Source: Lentilactobacillus parakefiri | Lineage (GTDB): Bacteria; Bacillota; Bacilli; Lactobacillales; Lactobacillaceae | Assembly (NCBI RefSeq): GCF_002157585.1 | Contig: NZ_BDGB01000054.1 | Span: 1-47,459, forward strand | Length of the DNA stretch: 47,459 bases | Reading direction: 5' to 3' | Part shown: piece by piece, positions 7,413 to 15,754 of the stretch | Layout: the number at the start of each line of letters is the position of its first letter | Numbering within the stretch: position 1 is the stretch's first letter | The notes under the pieces: model-generated | Seen by the model: only the letters and a program-made list of their open reading frames with translations | The model's database searches: none | What the model was told of the DNA's origin: nothing | Translations under genes and position numbers: made by a program

Positions 7413-7973
7413 ATGAACAAAGAACGGCTAGAAGCCTTTACAGACGCAATCATTGCCATTGCAGCAACCATTATGGTCCTGGAACTGCAGACACCAAAGG
7501 AAGCGACAATTCAGGGGCTCGGTGAATTGTGGTCTGTGTTCTTATCCTACATTGTTAGTTTTGCCTTGATTTACATTGTTTGTTATTCGCATCACAATAT
7601 TTTTGAAAAGGCAGATTACATATCAACCAAAACATTTCTGCTGAACGGTGTGTGGCTGTTTTTTCTCACCCTGGCACCATTTACAACAGCCTGGATCGGC
7701 AAATTCCCCAACGATACGCTGCCGGAATTCATTTACGCCCTTGTTTTGCTGTTGTGGTCAGTCACGTTTCAAATCATGGACATCCAAATTAGGCACGACA
7801 ATCCGACCGCACAAAAGGATCGGACATCGTTATTCCAATTCCGGCTGGTCTTATATGGTGGGATGGTTGCTGGAATGATCGTGTCATTTTTTGTTCTAAT
7901 CCTCACTTTGGTGATTACTGGCATCACAACCTTGACGATGATTTTGCCAATGATGAAAGGTTCAAAAATTTAG
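7413..7973 (+). CDS. TMEM175-family potassium channel protein (DUF1211)
   Basis: Integral membrane protein of 186 residues with about six hydrophobic segments. The first helix carries the family signature as RLEAFTDAIIAIAATIMVLEL (the usual F-S-D is F-T-D here), matching prokaryotic TMEM175 channels, which form tetramers and conduct K+. The ATG at 7413 follows GAGGTGAT by four bases and is preferred over the upstream in-frame start at 7386. Monocistronic between two hairpins. Confidence 0.8.
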   Translation: MNKERLEAFTDAIIAIAATIMVLELQTPKEATIQGLGELWSVFLSYIVSFALIYIVCYSHHNIFEKADYISTKTFLLNGVWLFFLTLAPFTTAWIGKFPNDTLPEFIYALVLLLWSVTFQIMDIQIRHDNPTAQKDRTSLFQFRLVLYGGMVAGMIVSFFVLILTLVITGITTLTMILPMMKGSKI

Positions 7974-7976
7974 ACA

Positions 7977-8026
7977 ATAAAGGCGCCAACCTAACTTGTA
8001 AGCCCAATTTAGGTTGGCGCCTTTAT
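7977..8026. terminator. bidirectional terminator
   Basis: A perfect 18-base stem (7977-7994 with 8009-8026, core AAAGGCGCCAACCTAA) flanked by A and T runs lies between convergent genes. Confidence 0.88.
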
Positions 8027-8093
8027 GTCTAGTCTAATTGTCAGCTCGTCCTAAAATGAAGACATAGCCATAGCGACTTGCTAAATCGCCTGA

Positions 8094-9203
8094 TTAACCA
8101 CTTGGCATCACAATATTATTAACAATCTGGATACCAAGCTTATAGCCTGACATTGAAGCACGTTTGCTATCCGTGTAGCCTTCTTTATCCAATAACTTTT
8201 TAATCCCAGCAATCTTGGTCGCGTTCGAAGACTTATGGTTGGTATACAACCATTTTTGAAGTGCCGGGAACGCCTTGATATCGGTGTAACCCTCTGTGCT
8301 GATCGGGTTTGGATCGCCATCAACATCATTATCGAAACTATCATAGTTGTAAGCGGCAATCTTTGATAGTCCCAAATCAGGCTGGGAGTTAGGGAACAGC
8401 TTTGTGATTTCTCTAGCTAATTTCTGATTTTTCCCAGTTTGGAGATAATGATTGAAATCCGTATTGTTCACGAAATAACGCATATCCACATAATTCATTC
8501 CAGTATGATCTGGATTCAACCCGCCGGTAATGGCAGACTCTGCAACATACCCACGAGTACCTTTGGTTGTCCCATTCAAGGTACCGACAAGGTAAACGTA
8601 CTTGGTGTCCTTACCGTTGTGACGCATAACAACTGTGTGCGTCTTGTTAAACACAGCTCCAGGATAATCCTTCAAGTTCGCCCGCTTTGTCGTATGGGTA
8701 TAATTCCATACGTACACATTTTTGGCCTTGTAAGAATCCTTAACGTGAAAATAATCGTATTTGTTATACCATTTTGTACTGATTATCTGATAACCATAAG
8801 GACTAAAGCCACGGCGCAATGCATTGGTTCGAACATAGCCTTGCATGTGCCCCGTGCGGTTAGCAACATAATAGTAAGTAGCACTTTTTAGCTTATGATA
8901 AATACGGACCTTCTTCTCAACAAACCACGTGGTCGCTTTATGGCTAGCAAGCTTATACCCTTTTTTATAGAAGGCATTTGCTTTGATACTTTTATCAAAA
9001 TATTGATTATTCCACACAGAAGCTTGGGTATTTGGCTTTGCGTAAAAAGCCACATCCTCAGTATAATTGGTATAATTCTTGTAAGTCTTGAGTGTTTTGA
9101 CCCGATAATTATTGTGTGCAGCCTGTGCTGGTTGTGAATTGGCCACGATTGCTAAAGTCGCAAAAGCCAGCATCACACCGATGAACTTAATGATTTTTTT
9201 CAT
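8094..9203 (-). CDS. secreted SH3/GW-like cell-surface protein
   Basis: A 369-residue exported protein. The N-terminus is a classical signal peptide (MKKIIKFIGVMLAFATLAIVA, cut near PAQAA). The mature part is rich in Tyr, Lys, Asn and Thr and has repeated beta-strand modules ending in GYVRTNALRRG and GYVAESAITGG, the form of SH3/GW-type wall-binding repeats. The C-terminal third (from about residue 240) contains NPDHTGMNYVDMRY and a helical end with no known motif. No catalytic motif is visible. Start at ATG 9203 with GAGGGGG eight bases upstream. Likely attached non-covalently to the wall; function unknown. Confidence 0.75.
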   Translation of the reverse strand: MKKIIKFIGVMLAFATLAIVANSQPAQAAHNNYRVKTLKTYKNYTNYTEDVAFYAKPNTQASVWNNQYFDKSIKANAFYKKGYKLASHKATTWFVEKKVRIYHKLKSATYYYVANRTGHMQGYVRTNALRRGFSPYGYQIISTKWYNKYDYFHVKDSYKAKNVYVWNYTHTTKRANLKDYPGAVFNKTHTVVMRHNGKDTKYVYLVGTLNGTTKGTRGYVAESAITGGLNPDHTGMNYVDMRYFVNNTDFNHYLQTGKNQKLAREITKLFPNSQPDLGLSKIAAYNYDSFDNDVDGDPNPISTEGYTDIKAFPALQKWLYTNHKSSNATKIAGIKKLLDKEGYTDSKRASMSGYKLGIQIVNNIVMPSG

Positions 9204-9299
9204 GAAATGAACCCCCTCTTTCACTAGCAGAATATCATGATTAGGTTACCGCAGTGTTAAATCACGCATTCATTTTTGTAATAGATTCAGACCGACGTG

Positions 9300-9328
9300 T
9301 TGACGAACGATAAACAATCATTTAAAAT
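9300..9328 (+). promoter_or_regulatory. promoter of the trpXYZ-type operon
   Basis: TTGACG (9300-9305), a spacer of exactly 17 bases and TAAAAT (9323-9328). Transcription should start near 9335, leaving a leader of about 275 bases before the first gene. The stretch 9204-9299 between the wall-protein gene and this promoter shows nothing I can name. Confidence 0.65.
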
Positions 9329-9361
9329 TATAGGTATTCTATCACGAAAGGAAAGATTGCT

Positions 9362-9400
9362 ATGAGTTCACTTGTTAATCGCAGTTGGCAAAGCCGGTAA
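9362..9400 (+). CDS. possible 12-residue leader peptide with a Trp codon
   Basis: ATG at 9362 follows AAGGAAAG by six bases and opens a 12-codon frame, MSSLVNRSWQSR, ending at TAA 9398-9400. A tryptophan codon near the end, upstream of a transcription terminator and a tryptophan-type importer, is what classical leader-peptide attenuation would look like. Against it: only one Trp codon, and its binding site is buried in the P1 stem of the predicted leader fold. Confidence 0.3.
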   Translation: MSSLVNRSWQSR

Positions 9401-9519
9401 CAAGTCACATCGACACAGATGCGACTTGATCTTAAGCATGCGATCATGAGCGCATCTGTGCCGGCAATCTTTCGGAAAACGAACGGCCTGGGCAGATGAT
9501 TTCGGCAGGCCGACTTATC

Positions 9520-9555
9520 ACGAGTATTTCGGTCAGACCGGAATGCTCGTTTTTT
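9520..9555 (+). terminator. attenuator terminator in the trpXYZ leader
   Basis: A 13-pair stem (9520-9532 with 9538-9550, two G-T pairs) with a 5-base loop and six T at 9550-9555. It sits 55 bases before the trpX ATG and after the promoter, so it must be read through for the operon to be expressed. Confidence 0.8.
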
Positions 9556-9609
9556 GTTCGCATCACTGATGGCGTTACATATTCATTCAAATTGAGGGAG
9601 ACAGCTATT

Positions 9610-10611
9610 ATGAAGAAAAAATATTTAATTTCAGGTGTTGTATTAATTTTTGTCGTTATCTTGGGCGTCGCATTTTTCCAAGGCAACCAGAAGCAAAAGC
9701 CCCAAGCAAAGCCAACGGTTGGGATTCTCCAGTTGATGTCGCATCCAGCTTTGGATGCCATCCATAAGGGCATCATCCATGGTCTTGACGAAGAGGGCTA
9801 TAAACCTGGCAAGAACATCAAAATTGATTTTCAAAACGCTCAAAATGATCAAAGTAATTTGAAAACCATGAGCACGAAATTTGCCAATGAAGATGCCGAC
9901 CTGTCAATTGGGATCGCTACCCCTTCTGCCCAAGCATTAGCCAACACAATTACTCACAAGCCGGTTATCCTGGGGGCAATCACTGATCCCAAAGGTGCTG
10001 GTCTGGTCAAGAATAATGAAAGGCCCGGCGGCAACATCACTGGCGTTTCCGACCAGGCCCCATTAAAAGAGCAATTAAATCTGATCAAGCAATTCATGCC
10101 TAAGATGAAGACGTTGGGGATTATCTACACCTCCAGTGATGACTCTGCCGTGGCCCAGTACAAGATGTTTGTCAAACTCTGCAAGCAGGAAAATGTCCGT
10201 TTGAAAGCCTACTCAATTGCCAACACCAATGACCTGACCCAAGTAGCTGAACAAGCGGTTCGCTCAGTCGATGCCATCTACGTCCCAACCGATAACACGA
10301 TTGCCGGGGCGATGCAGACATTGGTTGGCGCAGCGAATAACGCCAAAGTGCCGGTCTTCCCAGCCGTCGATACGATGGTCAAACAAGGCGGTGTCGCTAC
10401 TTACGGCATTGATCAGTATGAATTAGGGGTCGCAACCGGTAAGATGAGCGCCCAGATCTTGAAGGGCAAGAAGAAACCATCAACCACCCCGATTAAGTTC
10501 TTCCGTCACGGAAAACTAATTATCAATGAAAAGCAGGCTACTAAGTTGGGAATCAAAATTCCAGCAAACCTCTTAAAAGAAGCCCAACAAAAAGGAGAAT
10601 TGATCAAATGA
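9610..10611 (+). CDS. trpX: TrpX-type ABC substrate-binding protein
   Basis: Extracellular binding protein of the ABC_sub_bind family (COG2984), 333 residues, which captures tryptophan or a related aromatic compound and feeds the membrane permease encoded next. An N-terminal hydrophobic anchor (YLISGVVLIFVVILGVAFF) has no lipobox Cys, so it is probably an uncleaved anchor. The mature domain starts VGILQLMSHPALDAIHKGI, with the typical GITDPKGAG-like (AITDPKGAG) and GGNITGVSD motifs and YVPTDNTIAGAM in the second lobe. ATG 9610 follows GAGGGAG. It overlaps the permease gene by four bases. Substrate is inferred from family annotation; tyrosine or other ligands are possible. Confidence 0.78.
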   Translation: MKKKYLISGVVLIFVVILGVAFFQGNQKQKPQAKPTVGILQLMSHPALDAIHKGIIHGLDEEGYKPGKNIKIDFQNAQNDQSNLKTMSTKFANEDADLSIGIATPSAQALANTITHKPVILGAITDPKGAGLVKNNERPGGNITGVSDQAPLKEQLNLIKQFMPKMKTLGIIYTSSDDSAVAQYKMFVKLCKQENVRLKAYSIANTNDLTQVAEQAVRSVDAIYVPTDNTIAGAMQTLVGAANNAKVPVFPAVDTMVKQGGVATYGIDQYELGVATGKMSAQILKGKKKPSTTPIKFFRHGKLIINEKQATKLGIKIPANLLKEAQQKGELIK

Positions 10612-11507
10612 GTATTATCGTCTCAGCCATCGGCCAAGGATTAACCTGGGGAATTGTCGGGATTGGCTTATTTCTAACCTTTAGAATCCTGGATTTCCCA
10701 GACATGACCGTTGAAGGAACCTTTCCAATGGGCGCAGCCGCCTGTGTGGCCGCTATTTATTCGGGTGCTTCACCATTAGTTGCCACCTTGATTGCCTTTG
10801 TTGCCGGCATGCTGGCTGGTTTGGTAACCGGTCTGTTGTATACCAAGGGTAAGATTCCGGTGTTACTTGCCGGAATCCTGGTGATGACCGCTGCTTACTC
10901 AGTTAACCTACGAATCATGGGCAGAGCCAATTTATCTCTGTTCGACAAGCCAACCATGCTGAAGAACCACTTCTTAGAATCACTGCCGCCATATTTTGAT
11001 AGTGTCGTTCTCGGGATCATCGTGGTGGTGATTGTCACCGCACTGATTGTCTACTTCTTGCAGACCAATCTTGGCCAGGCATTCATTGCTACCGGTGACA
11101 ATCCCAACATGGCCCGTTCGCTTGGAATCAGCACCGATGCCATGCAAATTATGGGATTGGGTGTTTCCAACGGTCTGATTGGCCTTGGCGGGGCATTGGT
11201 TGCTCAAAATAACGGCTTTGCCGACGTCAATATGGGCATCGGGGTCATCGTGGTGGCCCTGGCTTCGATCATTATTGGCGAAGTCGTCTTTGGTGATTTA
11301 ACGATGAACCAGCGGCTGATCGCAGTCACGATCGGAAGCATCTTGTACCGATTTGTGATTTTACTGGTCCTCAAGTTAGGTTTCAACGCCAATGACTTGA
11401 ACCTCATTTCAGCCATTGTCTTGGCATTATTCATGATGTTCCCGGTTTTGGAAAAACGGTTCCGAATCCGGCATACTTTAGCAAAGGGGATGACCAAGCA
11501 TGACTGA
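10608..11507 (+). CDS. trpY: TrpY-type ABC permease
   Basis: Integral membrane component (COG4120, branched-chain-permease-like fold), 299 residues with about eight or nine hydrophobic helices. It begins IVSAIGQGLTWGIVGIGLFLTFRILDFPDMTVEG, split here over helix 1 and the conserved FRILDFPDMTVEG loop typical of this family. It also contains LGQAFIATGDNPNMARSLGI, the cytoplasmic coupling loop contacting the ATPase. It overlaps trpX by ATGA and the ATPase gene by eight bases, so the three are translationally coupled. Confidence 0.82.
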   Translation: MSIIVSAIGQGLTWGIVGIGLFLTFRILDFPDMTVEGTFPMGAAACVAAIYSGASPLVATLIAFVAGMLAGLVTGLLYTKGKIPVLLAGILVMTAAYSVNLRIMGRANLSLFDKPTMLKNHFLESLPPYFDSVVLGIIVVVIVTALIVYFLQTNLGQAFIATGDNPNMARSLGISTDAMQIMGLGVSNGLIGLGGALVAQNNGFADVNMGIGVIVVALASIIIGEVVFGDLTMNQRLIAVTIGSILYRFVILLVLKLGFNANDLNLISAIVLALFMMFPVLEKRFRIRHTLAKGMTKHD

Positions 11508-12273
11508 GCCAATCTTTGAACTTAATGATATTGTCGTTACGGTCAACCACGGGACTCCTGAGCAGATTAACATCATGGACCACGTGAATCTATCCGTCTT
11601 CCCAGGCGACTTCATTACGATTTTGGGGTCAAACGGTGCCGGCAAATCAACTTTGTTCAACGTCATCGGCGGTAATCTCCCAGTGACCAGCGGCCAAATT
11701 TTACTGAATGGAAAAGATATCACCAACATGTCTGTCGAGAAGCGGACGCGGTTCTTGAGTCGGGTGTTCCAGGATCCAAAGATGGGAACTGCGCCACGAA
11801 TGACCGTAGCAGAAAACTTACTCCTGTCAGAAAAACGAGGTCAGCGGCGTGGATTTGCCCCGTGTCACCTCAAGACCCACATGGACAAATTCAAACAAAT
11901 TACTTCGGTGATGAATAACGGCTTGGAGCATCGACTAAACACTGCCACTGGTAAGCTCTCCGGCGGCCAGCGTCAAGCCCTCAGCTTCTTAATGGCAACC
12001 ATCAAGCGCCCCGACATCCTCTTGTTGGACGAACATACCGCTGCCCTTGACCCGCAGACTTCACAGGAGCTAATGACTGCCACTAACGATCAAATTACCC
12101 GCAACCATTTAACTTGTCTGATGATTACCCACCATTTAGATGATGCCCTGAAATATGGTAATCGCCTAATTGTCTTGGATAATGGTCGAATCACTTACGA
12201 TATCGCGGGTGACGAGAAAGATAACCTTACGAAAGAAGAATTACTGAGTTTCTTTAATGATATTGAAGAGTAA
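11500..12273 (+). CDS. trpZ: TrpZ-type ABC ATPase
   Basis: Nucleotide-binding subunit (COG1101), 257 residues, that powers the importer with the preceding permease and binding protein. Walker A GSNGAGKST, signature LSGGQRQ, Walker B ILLLDEH and the H-loop (MITHHLDDA) are intact; note that the usual Glu-Pro after Walker B reads EHTAALDP, which is normal for this subfamily. Start overlaps the permease gene. Last gene of the operon, closed by a terminator. Confidence 0.85.
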   Translation: MTEPIFELNDIVVTVNHGTPEQINIMDHVNLSVFPGDFITILGSNGAGKSTLFNVIGGNLPVTSGQILLNGKDITNMSVEKRTRFLSRVFQDPKMGTAPRMTVAENLLLSEKRGQRRGFAPCHLKTHMDKFKQITSVMNNGLEHRLNTATGKLSGGQRQALSFLMATIKRPDILLLDEHTAALDPQTSQELMTATNDQITRNHLTCLMITHHLDDALKYGNRLIVLDNGRITYDIAGDEKDNLTKEELLSFFNDIEE

Positions 12274-12307
12274 TGCACGATGGCTTTTATAAATGAAATG
12301 TCAATGT

Positions 12308-12345
12308 AGTCGGTACAAGCAATTCTTGCGGGTGCCGGCTTTTTT
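12308..12345 (+). terminator. terminator of trpXYZ
   Basis: AGTCGGTAC (12308-12316) pairs with GTGCCGGCT (12332-12340) with two G-T pairs, followed by six T. Confidence 0.75.
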
Positions 12346-12423
12346 GCGCTAATTTTTCTTAAATACGTTTGAAATCCTGAAAAGTCGGCTAAATATCTTA
12401 AATAATTTGGATTATGAGAGTTT

Positions 12424-12467
12424 TAAAAGCGCTTTCTTTTTATATTTTATATCTTCTTATTTATAAT
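12424..12467 (+). promoter_or_regulatory. cre-like site and -10 box upstream of yfcC
   Basis: TAAAAGCGCTTTCT (12424-12437) matches the cre consensus at 13 of 14 positions, the best match in the window. A TATAAT follows at 12462-12467, with a poor -35 box overlapping the end of the cre. CcpA bound here would block polymerase. A second promoter option is TTGCCA with TATATA at 18 bases, further downstream. The rest of the 338-base gap 12274-12611 is AT-rich and holds the trpXYZ terminator only. Confidence 0.55.
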
Positions 12468-12611
12468 GGGGGCGTACAAATTATCTATTGCCATTCCTGA
12501 TTGTGAAGAAGTATATATTCGTAACTTATGTAAATAATTCGATTTTTCTTCACAGAATCTTTATAGATTTTTTGTAAACTATAGTCAGTAAAGGAAAAGG
12601 AAGTGAACATT

Positions 12612-14132
12612 ATGCAAAATCAACAATCAACTCCAAAGAAACGTCGATTTAAGATGCCTTCAGCCTATACAATCTTATTTCTGATCATCATTTTTGTTGC
12701 TATTTTAACTTGGATCATCCCTGCCGGACAGTACAACACCGATAAGGCCGGCAATATTATTGCCCACACCTACAAAGCGGTAGCTTCCAATCCACAGGGA
12801 ATCTGGGACGTCTTCTCCGCCCCGATTTATGGAATGGTCGGAAATGATACGACGGAAGGTGCGATCTCCGTTTCACTGTTCATCTTAGTGATTGGTGGCT
12901 TCTTGGGAGTCGTCAATCAGACTAAGGCACTTGACGATGGAATTGCAACTGTTGTCTCAAAATACAAAGGCAAGGAAAAAGTTTTGATTCCCCTGCTGAT
13001 GATTTTGTTTGCACTTGGTGGGTCGACTTACGGTATGGCCGAAGAAACCATTGCCTTTTACCCACTGTTAATTCCAGTGATGATTGGTGTCGGCTTCGAT
13101 TCACTGGTGGCCGTCGCAATTGTCCTGGTTGGTTCGCAAGTCGGTTGTCTGGCATCAACGGTTAACCCATTTGCGACCGGTGTTGCCTCACAAACGCTGC
13201 ATATTTCACCCGGAGACGGCATTATCTCCCGGGCAGTGTTATTCGTCATCGTTGTGGCAATTAGTATTCTGTTTGTTTACCGATACGCAGCCAAAATTGA
13301 AAAAGATCCTTCAAGGTCTTACGTGTTTGAGCAGCGTGAGGAAGATTTGAAACGGTTTGCTTTAAACCATGAAGACCAACCTGGCACCAAGATGACCGGC
13401 CGACAAAAAGCCGTTCTCTGGATGTTTGGACTAACCTTCCTGGTCATGATCATGGGCTTAATTCCGTGGGATCAGATTAACAAGAACTGGACCTTCTTTA
13501 CCAGCTTCACTAAATGGGTTCAAGACGTCCCATTTCTCGGAAGTCTGGTAGGCTCCAACCTGGTACCGTTTGGTTCCTGGTACTTCACGGAAATTACGAC
13601 CCTCTTCTTCTTAATGGCAATCGTGGTCATGTTTGTCTTCCACATGAAGGAGTCAACATTTATTGAATCATTCTTAGCCGGAATGAGCGATTTCATGGGC
13701 GTTGCAATTGTTGTTGCCGTTGCTCGTGGCATTCAAGTTGTCATGAATGATGGTAATATCACCGCAACCGTCCTCCACTGGGGTGAAATGGGCTTGTCCA
13801 ACCTCGGCTCGGTCGTCTTCATCATCTTGGCATACGTCTTCTACATCCCAATGTCCTTCTTGATTCCATCAACGTCAGGCCTAGCAGCTGCAACGATGGG
13901 GATCATCGGACCAATGGGTAAGTTCGCCGGCGTCGACCCAAGCTTGGTGGTAACTGCGTACCAGAGTGCATCTGGCTGGGTGAACCTAATCACACCAACA
14001 TCAGGGGTTGTGATGGGCGCTTTGACAATTGCCCACGTCAATATCACCACTTGGTGGAAGTTCATGTTTAAATTGATGATTTACCTGTTCTTGGCCACTG
14101 CGATTTTCTTAGGGGTAATGGCACTGTTGTAG
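12612..14132 (+). CDS. YfcC-family membrane transporter
   Basis: Integral membrane transporter, 506 residues with roughly 12 or 13 helices, of the YfcC/DcuC-like group often annotated as basic amino acid or C4-dicarboxylate carriers. Landmarks are TWIIPAGQY after the first helix, GGSTYGMAEETIAFYPLL in the first repeat, and FLIPSTSGLAAATMGIIGPMG plus LITPTSGVVMGAL in the second. ATG 12612 sits eight bases after AAGGAAG; an upstream GTG at 12603 is less well placed. Followed by a dipeptidase gene, which suggests amino acid or dipeptide use. The true substrate is unknown. Probably repressed in glucose through the upstream cre. Confidence 0.72.
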   Translation: MQNQQSTPKKRRFKMPSAYTILFLIIIFVAILTWIIPAGQYNTDKAGNIIAHTYKAVASNPQGIWDVFSAPIYGMVGNDTTEGAISVSLFILVIGGFLGVVNQTKALDDGIATVVSKYKGKEKVLIPLLMILFALGGSTYGMAEETIAFYPLLIPVMIGVGFDSLVAVAIVLVGSQVGCLASTVNPFATGVASQTLHISPGDGIISRAVLFVIVVAISILFVYRYAAKIEKDPSRSYVFEQREEDLKRFALNHEDQPGTKMTGRQKAVLWMFGLTFLVMIMGLIPWDQINKNWTFFTSFTKWVQDVPFLGSLVGSNLVPFGSWYFTEITTLFFLMAIVVMFVFHMKESTFIESFLAGMSDFMGVAIVVAVARGIQVVMNDGNITATVLHWGEMGLSNLGSVVFIILAYVFYIPMSFLIPSTSGLAAATMGIIGPMGKFAGVDPSLVVTAYQSASGWVNLITPTSGVVMGALTIAHVNITTWWKFMFKLMIYLFLATAIFLGVMALL

Positions 14133-14133
14133 A

Positions 14134-14248
14134 GAGCGCGACGAGGGCTGGTTGACGCGGTTTCCAAGGATACTTCGATTGAAGTTCCTGGGTTTGGAAC
14201 TTTAATTGAAGTACCCTTGGAAGTTAGCGTCTGGCCCGTCGGAGCGCG
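14134..14248. repeat. long imperfect palindrome between yfcC and pepV
   Basis: Two arms of about 55 bases (14134-14189 and 14195-14248) are inverted copies with small mismatches: GAGCGCGACGAGGGC against GGCCCGTCGGAGCGCG at the outer end, and ATACTTCGATTGAAGTTCC against an inverted GGAACTTTAATTGAAGTAC at the inner end. It starts two bases after the yfcC stop and has no T-run. It resembles the extragenic palindromic units of some lactobacilli, but no second copy lies in the window. Confidence 0.75.
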
Positions 14249-14345
14249 TTTCCACTCGGTAAAAGGAATCCACAAACAACCATATACCTCAAAGAAAAAC
14301 CACCAACCAAAACCACAAAATTCAACCTAGGAGGCACCAACAAAA

Positions 14346-15692
14346 ATGTCTGAAAAATTAGTCACAGAATCAGAACAAAACGAAGCTGTTGAAGGCTTAA
14401 AACGTCTTGTCAGCAAACCCTCAGTTAATGATCCGGCTACCGTTTCCAAAACCACACCATTTGGTCAAGAAATCGATGATGCCTTAACCGAAGTCTTAAA
14501 AATTGCCGAAGAAAATGGCTTCAAGACCTTTAAGGATCCTGAAGGTCACTATGGTTACGCCGAAATTGGTTCCGGTGATAAGATTTTCGGGATTATCGGC
14601 CACGTAGATGTCGTCCCAGTCGGTGATCCAAACGATTGGGATTCTGATCCATTTACTGCAACCGTCAAAGACGACTACATCTACGGCCGTGGGACTCAAG
14701 ACGACAAAGGACCATCAATGGCAGCAATGTTTGCCGTTAAGGCCCTGGTTGATCGCGGATACAAATTTAATTGCCGGATTCGATTCATTTTCGGCACGGA
14801 CGAGGAAACCCTTTGGCGTGGCATCGCCGTGTACAACCAAAAAGAATCGCCAATCGATTTTGGAATCGCGCCTGACGCTGAATTCCCGCTGATTTACGCT
14901 GAAAAAGGTTTGGAGCAATCTTACCTGGTTGGCCCTGGTATGGATAACTTGTCCCTTGATTTGGAAAATGCTTTTAATGCCGTTCCTGCCAAAGCCCCTT
15001 ACAACGGGCCAAAGTTGGATGAAGTCAAAGCCTCACTGGACAAACACGGTTTCAAGTACGAAGATCACGGCGACGATGGCATCACCGTCGTAGGTAAAGC
15101 CGTTCATGCCATGAACGCTCCTCAAGGTACCAACGCAGTCTTGCGGTTGGCAATTGCCCTGGACGACGTCTTTGACAGTCCCGTGCTTGACTTCTTTGGC
15201 AAGAAATTCCAAGAGGATGCGACTGGCACCAATCTACTTGGTGATGTCGAAGATAAGGCTTCTGGTCATTTGACTATGAATATTTCAAGTCTCAAGATTG
15301 ATCAAAAGGAAACCCGCATGCAAGTCGACATGCGGATCCCAGTAACCGTTGATCATGATGAATTGATTGAAAAGCTTAAGAAGGCCGCTGAACTATATAA
15401 CCTGCACTACGAGGCATTTGACTATGTTGCACCACTATATGTCCCAACTGACAGTGATCTGGTCAAAACATTGATGGCAACCTACAAGGATCTGACTGGT
15501 GATGACACTCAGCCGCAAATCTCCGGTGGCGCCACCTTTGCCCGGACCATGAACAACTGCGTGGCCTATGGTGCTATGCTGCCAGGAACCCCTGATTTTA
15601 TGCATCAAGTCAATGAAAATTGGGAGCTCAAAAGTATGTTTAAGGCAATGGATATCTATGCTGAAGCAGTTAAGCGCCTCTGCGTTGATTAA
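14346..15692 (+). CDS. M20 dipeptidase, PepV/Sapep type
   Basis: Cytoplasmic metallo-dipeptidase, 448 residues, that hydrolyses dipeptides left by other peptidases. M20 motifs are intact: GHVDVVPVG (first metal His), GRGTQDDKGP (bridging Asp), FGTDEET (general base Glu and metal Glu), APDAEFP, and a late SGGATFAR with a C-terminal metal His in PDFMHQVNE. Length fits PepV (about 470) and the Sapep group. RBS is AGGAGG, 10 bases before the ATG. Lies 214 bases after yfcC in the same orientation, separated by a long palindrome, so transport and cleavage of peptides or amino acids may be linked. Confidence 0.85.
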   Translation: MSEKLVTESEQNEAVEGLKRLVSKPSVNDPATVSKTTPFGQEIDDALTEVLKIAEENGFKTFKDPEGHYGYAEIGSGDKIFGIIGHVDVVPVGDPNDWDSDPFTATVKDDYIYGRGTQDDKGPSMAAMFAVKALVDRGYKFNCRIRFIFGTDEETLWRGIAVYNQKESPIDFGIAPDAEFPLIYAEKGLEQSYLVGPGMDNLSLDLENAFNAVPAKAPYNGPKLDEVKASLDKHGFKYEDHGDDGITVVGKAVHAMNAPQGTNAVLRLAIALDDVFDSPVLDFFGKKFQEDATGTNLLGDVEDKASGHLTMNISSLKIDQKETRMQVDMRIPVTVDHDELIEKLKKAAELYNLHYEAFDYVAPLYVPTDSDLVKTLMATYKDLTGDDTQPQISGGATFARTMNNCVAYGAMLPGTPDFMHQVNENWELKSMFKAMDIYAEAVKRLCVD

Positions 15693-15704
15693 GGTTATTG
15701 GACT

Positions 15705-15739
15705 AAAAAAGTCTCGGAAAATTTTTCCGAGACTTTTTT
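15705..15739. terminator. bidirectional terminator
   Basis: AAAAGTCTCGGAAA pairs with TTTCCGAGACTTTT around a three-base loop, flanked by A and T runs, between convergent genes. Confidence 0.88.
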
Positions 15740-15754
15740 GATCCGTAACGATCT

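Larger units (their letters stand above)
9335..9555 (+). promoter_or_regulatory. structured leader RNA (three-way junction plus terminator) of trpXYZ
   Basis: The untranslated leader can fold into a closed three-way junction: P1 pairs GAAAGATTGC (9351-9360) with GCAATCTTTC (9464-9473); P2 pairs ACTTGTTA (9370-9377) with TAACAAGT (9398-9405); P3 pairs CACAGATGCG (9414-9423) with CGCATCTGTG (9451-9460), with an inner TGATC/GATCA stem. All three are perfect. A fourth hairpin CGGCCTG (9484-9490)/CAGGCCG (9506-9512) precedes a strong terminator. TrpXYZ importers in Firmicutes are commonly under T-box control, but no T-box sequence (TGGNACCGCG) is present. I do not recognise the fold as a known riboswitch class. 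It probably controls the operon by attenuation. Confidence 0.6.

Noticed and set aside
8439-9137. Long plus-strand open frames opposite the secreted wall protein
   Set aside because: They mirror a gene with signal peptide, SH3-like modules and a strong ribosome binding site on the other strand; no site or family supports them.
9335-9609. T-box riboswitch before trpXYZ
   Set aside because: No TGGNACCGCG-type T-box sequence, no AG-rich Stem I distal motifs and no antiterminator in the right place; the fold is a closed three-way junction instead.
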